This document shows, piece after piece, positions 23,377 to 34,400 of a stretch of 64,000 nt of DNA (positions are counted from its first letter, which is position 1; every line of letters starts with the position of its first letter). The stretch is from contig CP136896.1 in the NCBI GenBank assembly GCA_034359265.1, positions 60,647,501 to 60,711,500 on the forward strand, read 5' to 3'. The notes under the pieces were generated by a model that was not told where the DNA came from, ran no database searches, and saw only the letters and a program-made list of their open reading frames with translations. The DNA comes from Canna indica (lineage: Eukaryota; Streptophyta; Magnoliopsida; Zingiberales; Cannaceae). Position numbers and translations under genes: made by a program.

Positions 23377-24762
23377 TCATTGGGGGTGAGTTGGCCTAGG
23401 AATCCAAAGTGTCTTAACTACGCTTGAATTTTTCTTGAATGCACAATTATAAATAGCATGACCAAAAATACCACAACAAAAACAATGTCCATTAAATTTC
23501 TTTTTATTTTTGCTATGGACATGAGATTTATTATTAGAATGCTTGTCATGTGAAACATGATGAGCATGAGTATTCTTGAAAACATCATTCCTCTTCTTAT
23601 GATCATGAGGTTTAAAAGTAGAATGTTTAACATGAGATTTAACATTAGCATAAACATTCCTTTTTGAAAAACCATTTCTACTAAAATTCTTAAATGAGGA
23701 AATATTTTTCATTTCATTCATTTTCTTGTTTAGGTTTAGAACCTCATTTTTCAAATCAATCATGTAGTTATGTAAAGCATGCATTTGAGATTTCAACATA
23801 TAATCTTCTTTTTTGATTTTTGAGTTTTCATTTTTGCAAAATCTCATTCTCACTTTTGAAACCATTTTTTAAGTTTTCATTTTCAAGCTTTAAGTCCTTA
23901 AGCTCAAGTTTCAACATATCATGACAATGATCAAATGAGCTAAATTTCAATTTCTCATTTTCTAATTCTAGAGCATGCACATATGAACTAAGTCTAGAAT
24001 TCTCATTTTTAATCCCTTTGTTTTCCTTATCCTTTTTTAAGAGCAAGACATACATGATTTTATACTCATCCATCAATTCATCAAAATCATGAGAACTAGA
24101 TGAGTTAATACTATCATTATTATTAACATGACTAGAAGAAGTGGAGTGTACGTCATTGTTATCATTCATGAGGCATTCTTTTGAGATGGCTTCATTGTCA
24201 TGAAAGGAGGATGCTTCACTTGAGTAGGATGATGTGGAAGCATTTGACCTTCTCTTTGCCTTGTTTTTCGTGGTAGGACAATTCTTCTTCACATGTCCTT
24301 TTTCATTGCACACATGGCAAATCACCTTCCTTTTCCGACTTTTAGTGCTCCTATGACTAGAGGCACTATGGGCTTCAAAAACTATATTAGTATTGGGTGG
24401 ATGACAATTGTCATTACTCCCCTCATTAAACGTATTGAGCTCTTCGGTTTTTGCATAATTATAAAACATGTTTAAGATAGCCCAAATATCGAATGCGGAA
24501 GTACAATGCATGATCTTTTCAAAGACATTATTTTCCAAACAACAAAAGATGCAGTTTGTAGCTTTAGCATTTAATTCAAACATATCAATTTATTTTTGGG
24601 TCCATGCATTCATATTTTTCTTAGGTTCTATGTATTTTGACTTTACTATATTAAAAACACCTAAACCTTTAGTCTTTAGGAAAGTGTACATTCTACCTTC
24701 CAAAGACCAAAGTTAGACTCATCGAACCTAGGAGGTGTAGACGCTACCAACTCTAGTGCCAT
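23377..24762 (-). pseudogene. Gag of the LTR element (two CCHC knuckles)
   Basis: This is the capsid-like protein of the retrotransposon. The likely start ATG at 24762 gives MALELVASTPPRFDESNFGLW, the usual copia gag beginning. Frameshifts lead to the frame at 24583-23828, with CTSAFDIWAILNMF (UBN2-type gag) and a first knuckle CHVCNEKGHVKKNC. A long serine/asparagine-rich part and a coiled-coil-like stretch (KKDKENKGIKNENSRL) follow. After another shift near 23850 comes a second knuckle CFCCGIFGHAIYNC near 23480. Two knuckles around a coiled coil are known from SIRE-like gag proteins. Confidence 0.75.
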
Positions 24763-24811
24763 TTTCGGATCGAGAGACAATGTAGAGGAGACGGTGAAAT
24801 CTCTTTCTACG

Positions 24812-24827
24812 ACCCGCTCTCATACCA
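24812..24827 (-). other. Primer-binding site (initiator tRNA-Met)
   Basis: On the minus strand TGGTATGAGAGCGGGT matches the plant tRNA-iMet 3' complement TGGTATCAGAGCGGGG at 14 of 16 positions. It lies two bases inside the 5' LTR edge at 24830. Confidence 0.8.
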
Positions 24828-25614
24828 ATTATAGTTAAAATGGCAACACTAGAGGGGGGGTGAATAGTGTGTTATCTAAATTTATTTGCCTAAATTCGAT
24901 TTTAATCATTTTCTTAAGTTACTTAGGCAATTTACGATTGTATGATAAGATGCGGAAGCAAGAAATAATAAAACAATTAATGTTGGCTTTAGGTTTTCAA
25001 CCTTGGTCTTAATCTCTTAATCTCGGTTTTGATGATAACAAACATGAGACTAATGATTTCATTGAGAATATCTTTCAGGTTCCATATCAATTAGCGTTCG
25101 ATGTCCTCAATCGGATAAATCGAAAGAAATCAAAAAATCGGAAGGACATTGATCGTCGCACTCGGGCTCGTCGCGAAATTTCTCGAAGATCAACGTGTGC
25201 ACCAAAGACGTATTGGACGAGCTCAAAGATCAAATGAAAAGCTCTCCAAGTTGATGCTCGTTGAAAGCCGGAACTCGAAAATGAAGCACGGAAGAAAAAG
25301 GCTGAAGAAACCAAACTCAGCTTAGGTTTGGTCGGTCGGGCGATCGACTGAATAGTGTAAGGAAAAAGGCAGTAGCCCTTTCGGTCGATCGAACACTACC
25401 AAAAATCGGCAGTGGCTACCGGTTGGTCGACCGATGCATACACTGCTACTTTTTGGCCTTTGTCGGTCGACCGTCCGGTTGACCGAAGTAGCCACTGCCA
25501 ATTTTTAGCACTACTCGATCGACCAAAAGGGCTACTGCCTTTTTTCTTACACTCTTCGGTCGACTGGCCGGTCGATCAAACATAGGCTGATATTCACTAC
25601 TAGAAAAATGGGCA

Positions 25615-25905
25615 TCAGCAACGGCCGAAGCCGTTGCAATGGTGCCGTAGCAGAAACTCGCGTTGCTGATAACTTAAAAACGGCCGCTCGGGCCGTTGCT
25701 AAAAATATTATCAGCAACGGTTTTGCCACAGACCCGGAGCCGTTGCGGATAACATTAATAGCAACAGCCGCTGAGTCTGTAGCAACGCCGTTAGTAAAAT
25801 CCCGTCGCTAAGCCGTTGCTGTAGGTCATCAGCAACGGCTTTCGATACACTTTTAGCAACGGCTTTCCCACGGACGGTCGTGGGAAAGCCGTTGCTGATG
25901 ATGTG
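25615..25905. repeat. CACTA subterminal repeats
   Basis: More than ten GCAACGGC or GCCGTTGC words in both orientations lie within 290 bp of the 3' terminus. In En/Spm elements such motifs bind the element-encoded DNA-binding protein. Confidence 0.85.
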
Positions 25906-26177
25906 AACCTGGTAACGAAATTTTTTTAAATTTTAAATATCCATTGATACATTGATACATTATCTGATACATAACTCACACACCCATACACTCATACACA
26001 CATTCATTCACACATCACAAATACACCCAGATATACATCAAAATAATTATATTTATATTAATAATTATCCACAATAGTATAAAAACTATTCAAATGCAAA
26101 AGTGAAGTATCAATATCCAAACAAAATAAATTAAACAAGTCCAATATCTCAGTAACAAAGTCAATATAAAAAAAATC

Positions 26178-27690
26178 TCACGATGACGATGGAGGATGAT
26201 CTGGATCATATGGCGGGGTCTGGAGTGCTTGAGTGTACACCGGCGTGGACTGACTCGAGGACGATGGATTAGATGATGCCGAAGAGATGCCTGCTTCGGG
26301 ATGACCTGACATGTTGCGTAGCATAGCATGCATCTCCGCCATCATCTGACTCTGATGCGCGATCGTCTCCTCCAGAGTCCTTATTCTGCTATTATGATCA
26401 TAACTGGATCTAGAGGTGGACGGCCGCTCACCAGCGACCGGAGGGGTCGGTGCCCCAAGTGGCCCTAGTACGGCTCGCGCATGACCACTATCTGCAAAGC
26501 CATATACGCGGCCATGGTCCCAGCCACCTGCGGCCTCGACCCACGTTGTTGCGTCAAAGCCCTCGGGGGTGCCCCCGCGCTGCACCACCGTCTGGCTGTA
26601 GGTCTCCTACTCGAGTTTGATTTTTTGTTTAATATTTATCATAAAACTTAAATTATAAATATATAATGAATAATTTAAATAAATATATAGTTACCATAAT
26701 GTATGCAGTGCGGTTGTCGATGTACTCCCCCGTCCCATGTGCTCGACGGTGAGTCCGCTCAAACACCGCCATCGGGGAGGGTCGCTGGACAGTCCCGTCA
26801 TCCGACATCATCGTCTACATTTACAAAACAAATACATTAATTAGTACACATAGTAACAAATAAAATATATAATTAAAAGATATACTTACCATACAGTTCG
26901 CGTGCACTACAAATGCAACAGAGCCGCCGGTGTGACACGCTGCTTCCCTCGACATGCGATTTCTAGCCGCATTCCGAGAAACCTCCTGCCATCGATCTGT
27001 CGACCATATTCCCACGAGCTGGTCGCATATATCCGGAGTAATCCAATCGGGGCCGTATCCCCGAGTCTCCGCGATGTTAGTGGTCCCAGCTCGTGCCATC
27101 GCCTGGGACCGAGCCTGCCCCAGCTGCCCGTTGTACCTCGCACGGGAAATAGCCTCCCAGGCAGCGTAAATGAATGGCCTCTGGTCCTCGGCCCATGTAA
27201 AGCGAGCTTGCAAAATAATAATATTAATACCAATATTAATCATCATGCATGTAAAAAAAAAATACATGCCTCAAACTCGCGCCATAACATGTCGACGTGC
27301 TCGCTAGGCACGCGAGACCACGTAGGCCATGCCCCTTGCATGTATCGTCGAATAGTAGAAGAAATGCTCCTTGGCACTTCTTCTTGCTCGAACCTGCACA
27401 ACAAAAATAAAATTTTAATATTATATTATGATATAATGAATTTGTAATGATTCATAATTCATGATATATTACCGCTCCCCAATCACGCTAATAAATCAAC
27501 GTGACTCTATGGTTGGTGGAGGCTGCCACCTGTTCGGCCCGTGTTGCCGCCTACGTCTAGATGTACTAGCCTCAGCAGTATCATCGGCAGGAGGATCAAC
27601 AACAGGAGAATCAGCAGCATGAGTAAGTGCTGGAGTCTCACCGATCGGAGACTCCGAAGCTCTCCTACGACGATAACCACGACCAGACAT
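26178..27690 (-). CDS. CACTA accessory protein (Ptta/En/Spm type)
   Basis: This resembles the TNPA/TNP1-like plant transposase family (Transposase_24). The likely start is ATG 27690 (MSGRGYRRRRASESP). Family-like segments follow, separated by short introns: about 27395-27272 (IRRYMQGAWPTWSRVP), 27213-26893 (RYGPDWITP-like DWITPDICDQLVGIWSTDRW and a CHTGGSVAF core), 26815-26697 (PSPMAVFERTHRRAHGTGEY) and 26610-26178 (VEAAGGWDHGRVYGFADSG, then EETIAHQSQMMAEMHAM). Exact splice sites were not all fixed. Function, from family knowledge: binding of subterminal repeats. Several exons are intact, so expression is conceivable. Confidence 0.65.
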
Positions 27691-27765
27691 ATCTGTCGAA
27701 TAGACATATAATCAGATTATTGTATAAATAGTAGAGATATATTTAATAAAATATATACTTTACAA

Positions 27766-28060
27766 TTATTCCTCATCATCTGAATAATAGTTTTCGAATT
27801 CTTCCTCTTCTTCATCTCCAGCTTCCTCAATTTCATGATCGTCATCATCAGCATATTCAACTTCTAATTGAATTGACGTTGTGTCTGCATCCTCGAGTAT
27901 TGGAATAATACGATCTACAGCAGGAGGATCATCTTCTTGATAGAAACCATGTGTCATATCAGGTATCAGCTCATTTTCTCTTACTATCGGATCAATTTTT
28001 CCTCTACCTTTTGTCTTACAGACTACACGCCAATCTGCTCTACCTTTCGGCTTGAGCGGC
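27766..28060 (-). pseudogene. C-terminal tail of a CACTA TNP2 transposase
   Basis: A short frame reads KGRADWRVVCKTKGRGKID and then an acidic C-terminus ending in YYSDDEE and a stop. The DW(R/K)VV-K-K-RG motif and acidic tail are the end of TNP2-type transposases. It begins directly inside the 5' terminal repeat, so the remaining several hundred residues with the DDE catalytic core have been deleted. Confidence 0.65.
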
Positions 28061-28609
28061 CGTTGCTGATAGCCGTTGCTGAAGACCAAATTTCTAGTAG
28101 TGATTGATTTTTTAGCTCTTTTTCTTGCGCACTTCATTTTCGGATTCCGGCTTTCAACGAGCATCGACTTGGAGAGCTTTTCATTTGATCTTTGGACTCG
28201 TCCAATGCGACTTTGGAGGACTCGTCGAGCTTCGAAAAATTTCTACGACGAACCCGAGTGCGACTATCAATGTCCTTCCGATTTTCTGATTTTTTTTGAT
28301 ATTTTCGATCGAGGACATCGAATGCTAACTGATATGGAACCTGAAAAGTTTCTTAGTGAAATATTAGTTCCATGTTTGTTATCATCAAAACCGAGATTAA
28401 TACCAATGTTGAAAACCTAAAGCCAACGATATATATTCGATAAACGGTTAAAATCGATTTTTTTTTCGGTAAATTCACCGAACTGAACCGAAAACCGAAA
28501 TTCCAAAAAAAAATTAATCGAAAATCGAACCGAAATAATTCGGTTCGGTTAATTCGAATTCGGTTCGGTTTCGATGAATCGGGGAATCATGCTCACCCCT
28601 ACTAATAAC

Positions 28610-28880
28610 TAGTTAATCATCTTTTTTTATTATTAATAATGAATAAAATTTTAATCTATATATTAAAATCAATAATAAGAACTAGTTGAGGAATTTCGCA
28701 ACATCATCCGTTCGAGATAATCCCCAAGGAAGATTCATGCTCAACTCGATCCATAGGTTGTAGGTTCAAATGAGTTTGGTTCATGGCAATAGCACCTTAA
28801 AGCCGAAGGATGAATGCCACGATCTCCATAACTCAAGTTTTGAGGCTCACAAACTACTCGACAAAATTTGAAATCAATTT
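28610..28880. repeat. Direct repeat copy 2
   Basis: This is the partner of 11290-11363 plus 17328-17533: TAGTTAATC, TATATTAAAATCAATAATAA, AACTAGTTGAGGAATTTCG, CAACATC, GTTCGAGATAAT, AAATGAGTTTGG and AAAGCCGAAGGATGAAT occur in the same order. It leads directly into the CAF1-like pseudogene. Confidence 0.65.
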
Positions 28881-28944
28881 GAATATAGATTTTCTAAAAT
28901 TTTGAATGGGTTCAAATCGAGTCAGGTTCCGATCGAGCGCCTCC

Positions 28945-29395
28945 CTTTCCATGGCATCGATTCTCACCGGTTCACAGATTTATTCTTCGCCTCGGACATT
29001 GGAGGCCCCGCCGCGCGTCGACGTCCCGACACCTGTGCCTAGTGGGTGGCCTTTTACGGATCATATGATGCCGCTTATCTTTTGAAGGTGCTAATGAAAG
29101 GTCGCCCATTGCCTCCGACGGCCGACTAGTTTCTCTTCGTCGTCGATATCTATGTGGGCAATGTAGTTGATGTCAAACACCTCATGCGCTTTGGTGAGGA
29201 TCTTCATGGCGGGCTAGAGCGAGTTGCAGCCGCCCTTGAGGTCCCAAGATTGGCAGGAACTCGTCATCGGGCGGGCTCTGATAGTCTCCTGACTTCTTTG
29301 GTCTTTTTGAAGATCAAAGAAAAATACTTTGAGGATGATGACGGCGAGGTGGCTCTGATAGTCTCTTCGGCTTGCAGGACTACAGATCGATAACT
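28945..29395 (+). pseudogene. CCR4-associated factor 1 (CAF1 deadenylase) fragment
   Basis: The frame resembles the C-terminal half of the plant CAF1 poly(A) ribonuclease of the CCR4-NOT complex: GIDSHRFTDLFF, then after a stop at 29040 WVAFYGSYDAAYLLKVL. Another TAG (near 29130) follows, then VVDVKHLMRFGEDLHGGLERV and GSDSLLTSLVFLKIKEKYF. WV.F...YD..YLLK, DVKHLMRF and AGSDSLLT are diagnostic. The N-terminal part with the first DE catalytic pair is missing, and at least two stops are present, so it is dead. Confidence 0.8.
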
Positions 29396-29705
29396 AAGGA
29401 TATGCATCAAGTAAAAGGATTAATGTCTCATTAATTGTTAGAGTAGAACGGAAGACAAGTTGTCTTCGGAAATCACTCATTCTGTTCTCTTCTAATAATC
29501 AATCCCTCAATCGAAGAATTAATGTCTTTCTCTCCTTAATTTCCACCTCAAAATATATAGCATGATATCAAGTAAAAGATACTTGGTTGGTTTGTTTAAT
29601 AAATCATTTTCTTTTCTTTTGGTTTAAAAAATAACAATTTAAACCATCCGAGATGACATATTTGCATTGGAATTATTTATTATTCTTCATTAGTTTGCTG
29701 CGCGG
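29396..29705. other. Spacer without recognisable feature
   Basis: AT-rich sequence with no coding similarity and no clear repeat. Confidence 0.4.
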
Positions 29706-29858
29706 TTTCAATTGAATCCTATCGTCTAATTTCTGTTGGTAGTTCCCACGTCGTTTAAGTGTACTAAAAGTATTTTTTTTAATATAAAAATATTATAAAA
29801 TCAAAACTTAAGTTAAAGGACCCACCTCCCTCTCCTCTCTCTCTCTCTCTCTCTCTTT

Positions 29859-29980
29859 GACGTACGCACACCTCCGACTGCAGCTCCGGCTCCGGCTGCA
29901 CACCTCCACTCTCTCTCTCTCTCTCTCTGACGTATGCACACCTCCGACTGCAACTCCGGCTCCTGCTGCACACCTCCACC
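29859..29980. repeat. 70-bp tandem duplication with CT tracts
   Basis: GACGTACGCACACCTCCGAC at 29859 returns at 29929 as GACGTATGCACACCTCCGAC. Each copy is preceded by a (CT)n tract (29838-29856, 29909-29928) and followed by GCTGCACACCTCCAC. Confidence 0.85.
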
Positions 29981-30239
29981 TTCTCCAACCTCTCCCCCGG
30001 AGACAGCATATGGAGCGACTCCTTCGTCGCCAATAAGCCCGACGCTGAGCGTCACAAACCGATCGACACCTCAGCTGCGGAATTCAACCCCATCACGTGG
30101 AAGATGACCACTACCACCACGTACAGTAACTAGAAGCTCGCCTTCGACACCTTCAACAACTACAATCTAGTCAACCGCTACAAACACCGAAGAAAACAGC
30201 AGCAAGATCGACAACGACGACGGTGTGCTCAAGACCGGG

Positions 30240-30423
30240 AACAATTATTAAGCGGTCGCCGTCAACAACAACAACTATAGCAGCAAGATCATCGACGAAG
30301 AAAAGAATGTCGTGGTGCTTGATGCAGATGCTGATAAAACTCAAGTGGAAGATCGCTACGATTCCTGCTCATGTGGTGGTTCTTCAGATTCTCCAATAGC
30401 AAGTGCTACATATGTTCTTGATG
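30240..30423 (+). pseudogene. Captured fragment of an uncharacterised plant protein, left part
   Basis: After a stop near 30250 an open frame reads EEKNVVVLDADADK and CSCGGSSDSPIASATYVLD. It is cut at 30423 by the copia element and resumes in frame at 38783. The joined part leads to the KW..D family signature described there. Upstream (29980-30240) is an Asn/Thr-rich broken frame with no clear family. Confidence 0.55.
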
Positions 30424-30827
30424 TGTAGAAATAAAGATTAAATTTATTTTTCCTTATATCTCTAATAATAGCATGTAAAGTAAAGCAATCAAACATAAAA
30501 TCACAAAAGGATTATCTGGATTCAAAGATGTTGATTGATCCATGTTTTCTCTATGAACTTTTTTTTTCTTTGTCTCGTCGAGTGAAAAGGAATCGAAAAT
30601 AAGAAAGATGTAACCTCTCCTATGTTTCAAAATGGTGCACCATGTGTCTATTTATGTGAGAAATAGACACACCCTTTCAATTAACTAGGAGTAGAGCCCT
30701 CTTCTACATATAAATAAAATATGGACCAAGCCCACCCATTATAGCATGCTCATATTTAAATAACACATTGACATCTAATTAGTCTAGATATTTTGATTTA
30801 TGCTAGTCTATAACAATAAATCTAACA
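30424..30827 (-). repeat. 3' LTR of the copia element
   Basis: 404 bp. On the minus strand it starts TGTTAGATTTATTG and ends CTTTATTTCTACA. It is nearly identical to 38399-38776. Confidence 0.88.
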
Positions 30828-31457
30828 TTCTCCCACTTGGACGACATAAATCAAATTTTCACATAAATATAAAAGTTGAAACTCCAGATTACTTCACAGT
30901 ATGTGGATACAATAAGATGTGAAAGCAAAAGAAGAACAAAAGCCAAAATTCTTAACCAAAAGTCCAAAAGGAATTACAAGCATCTCAACAATGTAGAAAA
31001 TCATGCTCGAAAGAGCATTAATATCATACATGCAAGATACTTAAATCTCAATGACCCAACAAACGCAGAATGTGTATACAAGGGAAAACACTACAAGATG
31101 GCATACAGATATATAATTTCATTGCAATTTCCAACAAAATTGGCCCTAAGCATCTAACCAAGATGTTATATGAGATAATATCATATCAACAACAAAATGA
31201 GACGGGGTACAAAATGTCTCCAAAATATGCCATTATATATATACAACAAATAATGCGCGCAGAGTATATTTATGGCAACAACAATAATCAATATTACACA
31301 ATATTTCAAGACAACATAAATGAAGTTACAATAAGTTTGTAAAAAAAACTCCCACTAATCCAAATCATCAAAAGAATTTTACAACACCCATACGGGTTAC
31401 ATGATCAACAAAAACTTTAACCGCTAAGCCTTTGGTTAGGGGATTTGCAACGATAAG

Positions 31458-34400
31458 CTATGTAGGAATATGTTTGACATAAGTCTGGAGCTCTTGAACC
31501 TTCTCTCTAACAAACATAAATTTCGTGTCAAAATGTTTTGACTGCTTTGAATTCTTGTTATTATTTTGAGAGAAGCTCACCACAGCAGAGTTATTATAGT
31601 AAATGGTAAGGGGCCTAGAAATACTTTCCACGAGCCCAAATTCAGCAATAAAATTTCTTAGCCATATTGCCTGACGCATAGCCTCATAATAGGCTATATA
31701 CTCTGCTTCCATAGTCGAGGTAGTTGTAAGTGTTTGCTTAGCACTTTTCCATGAAACAACTCCTCCTACCAACATAAAAATATATCCTAAACTGGACTTA
31801 TGATCATCTGAACAGCCACCATATTTAGAATCAGAATATCCTATCACCTCAAGATGATCAAATCTTCTGTAAGTAAGCATGTAATCTTTGGTACCTTGTA
31901 GATACCCCATCACACGTTTTGCAGCCTGCCAATGAGCCACACTAGGTTTGCTCAAATATCTCCCAAGTACACTAACAACAAAAGCAGTATCAGGACGTGT
32001 ACAAACTTGAGTATACATAAGGCTGCCTACAGCGGAAGCATATGAGATTTTCTCCATTTGTTCAGTTTCATTATAATTTTGAGGAGACTGGGTATTAGAA
32101 AGTCTCTCACCCTTTTGAATGGGTGCCACACAAGATTTGCAAAACTTTATATTAAATCTATTCAGTATTCTCTCAATATATCCTCTTTAAGACAAACCAA
32201 GAATACCGCGGGATCTGTCACGGTGAATCTCAATGCCCAAAACAAATGATGCATCACCAAGATCCTTCATATCAAAGTGCGCTATTAGCATTTGTTTTGT
32301 CTCACACAGAAATTCCACATCATTTCTAGTCAAAAGAATATCATCAACATACAATACAAGAATGATAAATCTTCTCCCACTATTCTTAAGATAAATACAT
32401 TGATCTGCAGTATTTTCCTTGAAACCAAGAGAGCTAACAATGTCATGAAATTTGAGATACCATTGTTTGGAGGCTTGTTCAAGCCATAAATGGATCTTCT
32501 CAATTTGCAAACCATATGCTCTTTTTCATTTTCAATAAAACCATCAGGTTGATCCATATACACATCCTCGTATAAATCACCATTAAAGAATGTTGTTTTA
32601 TCATCCATTTGATAAAGCTCCAAATCGAAATGAGTTACAAGTGCCATCACAATGCGAAAAGAATCTTTGGTGGAAACATGAGAGAATGTTTCTTTATAGT
32701 CGATACCTTCTCTCTGGTTGTATCCTTTAGCAACAAGTCTGGCTTTGTATCTTTCTATATCTCCTTTTGTATCAAGTTTAGTCTTAAAGACTCATTTACA
32801 GCCAACAGTCTTACAACCATCTGGTAATTCTACCAAATCCCAAACATCATTCTTCCTCATAGATTTCAATTCATCTTCCATAGCAGCCTGTGAACTATGG
32901 GGACCTGAGGTAGCTTCATGATAAGAAGTGGGATCAGAATCCTTAATAGAGTTGAACTCATGTTCTTGCAGATATACAATATAATCCTTGAATCTTGAAA
33001 ATCCAGTGGGTTTAGGAACTCTCTCAGATCTCTTGGGTGGAGGCAAAGATGAATTTGATATATCAGTCTCAATCTGCTAACCAGTACTAGTGTCAACAAT
33101 AGGACAGTCGGTATCATCATGAATCAGATCAGATGATACAGACCCAACTGAAAAAGGAACAATGGGAGTTGGGATGACAACATGTTTTTCTCGGAAGCTA
33201 ACAATACGCGGTTCCTGAGTGACAATATGTTCAACTTCTTTTTCAAAAAAGATAGCACAATCAGATTCAACAATTCTGGTAGTATGGGAAAAACAGTAAA
33301 ATTTGGAACCCCTAGAGCTAATGTAGTATCCAACAAAAAAGCCAATTATAATTTTAGGATCTAGCTTTTTTATATCTGGATTATAGATCCTAACTTTTGC
33401 TCTACATCCCCAAACACGAAAGTGCTTTAAAGTGGGCCTTTTCTTTGACATAAGCTCATATGGTGTCTTTGGAACATATTTACTTGGCACATGATTCAAA
33501 ATATAAGTTGTTGTCGTCAAGGCTTCTCCCCATAAAATTTATGGGAGAGTTGAATGACTCAGCATACACCTCACCATCTCCATGAGAGTACGATTTCGTT
33601 TTTCAGCAACTCCATTTTGTTGCGGAGTACCAGGCATGGTGTATTGTGCCTTAATGCCACAATCCTGTAAAAATTTAGCAAAAGGACCAAGATTTTGGCC
33701 AGTTTCTTCATACATGCCATAGAACTCACCACCCCTATCAGATCTAACACATTTGATTGGTGTGCCAAATTTAATCTCAACTGTAGTCTTAAAAATCTTA
33801 AATGCATTTAAAGATTCAGACTTCTCTCGCAATAGTTCAAGCCAACCATATCTAGAGAAGTCGTTAATAAAAGTAATAAAGTATCTATACTCTCTTAAGG
33901 CAACAGGAGCAATAGGTCCACAAATATCAGTATAGATTAACTGCAGTATATCTTCACTTCTACCAACCCTTCTCTTTTTGACCCCAACAGTGAGTTTCCC
34001 TTTCACACAATCAACACAGGTATCAAAGTCAGAAAAGTCCAAATTATGAAGAATGTTTTGTCTAATCAGTCTCTCCATTCTTTCTTTAGATATATGCCCT
34101 AACCTTTTATGCCACAACATAGAAGAGCTTTCAGTGACTCTGCTGCATTTGTTTCCAACAACATTATTAATATCTGATTGTCGTTGGTCACCAGAAGCAG
34201 AATCAACATTCAACATATATAAACCATTTGACAAAACACCATAACCAACTAGAGCCGAATCGTGATATGAGTAAGCTCTTTTACTACCAAAATGAAAAGA
34301 GTATCCATAACTATCCAAAGCAGAAACAAAAATCAAATTCCTTCTCATAGAAGGTACAAAATCAGTGTCTTTCAAAATTAATTCATGTCCACTACACAGC

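Larger units (their letters stand above)
25595..28102 (-). mobile_element. CACTA (En/Spm) transposon, internally deleted
   Basis: The ends are CACTACTAGAAAAATGGGC at 25595 and, on the minus strand, CACTACTAGAAATTTGGTC at 28102, both leading into CAGCAACGGC. The 3-bp TSD ATT (25592-25594, 28103-28105) interrupts the LTR exactly where the intact 3' LTR reads GATATTG. Subterminal GCAACGGC/GCCGTTGC motifs recur many times at 25615-25905 and twice at the other end. Inside are a TNP2 tail and a TNP1-like gene. The catalytic part of the transposase is gone, so the element is non-autonomous. Confidence 0.9.
18575..28428 (-). mobile_element. Non-autonomous, gag-only LTR retrotransposon
   Basis: The element is bounded by the 5-bp TSD ATATA (18570-18574 and 28429-28433). 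The 3' LTR is 18575-20087, ending GCCAACA in plus orientation. A polypurine tract (AAAAAGGGGGAGAT, minus strand) abuts it. The primer-binding site TGGTATGAGAGCGGGT, complementary to initiator tRNA-Met, lies at 24827-24812. The 5' LTR occupies 24830-28428 and is rearranged. The 4.7-kb interior holds a gag frame only; no protease, integrase or RT was found. This fits the terminal-repeat-plus-GAG (TR-GAG) class, mobilised in trans, probably by a SIRE/Maximus-like copia. Confidence 0.8.
24830..28428 (-). repeat. 5' LTR, rearranged and interrupted
   Basis: The inner 151 bp (24830-24980) match the 3' LTR end at 18575-18724. An LTR start then follows in the opposite orientation (24981-25419, beginning TGTTGGCTTTAGG on the plus strand). 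The normal LTR start (25420-25594 joined to 28106-28428) ends GCCAACG at 28428. About 860 bp corresponding to 18725-19588 are absent. A CACTA transposon splits the last part. Confidence 0.8.
18165..28601. mobile_element. hAT-type MITE 2, split by an LTR retrotransposon
   Basis: The left end TAGGGGTGAGCATCGATTCGG and right end GAATCATGCTCACCCCTA are terminal inverted repeats. The 8-bp TSD CTAATAAC is exact (18157-18164 and 28602-28609). Subterminal GGTTCGGTTAATTCG / AACCGAACCG words mark the family. Removing the 9.85-kb element inserted at 18575-28428 leaves a MITE of about 580 bp. The MITE has no coding capacity. Confidence 0.85.

Noticed and set aside
23418..23675. Hydrophobic open frame (membrane-like) on the minus strand
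   Set aside because: It is a shadow frame of the gag zinc-knuckle region; methionine/isoleucine/leucine richness comes from AT-rich codons out of frame.
28945..29395. Functional CAF1 deadenylase gene
   Set aside because: It lacks the N-terminal half and has in-frame stops at 29040 and near 29130.
29779..30055. Minus-strand frames rich in RERER
   Set aside because: They are produced by the (CT)n tracts and the 70-bp tandem duplication.
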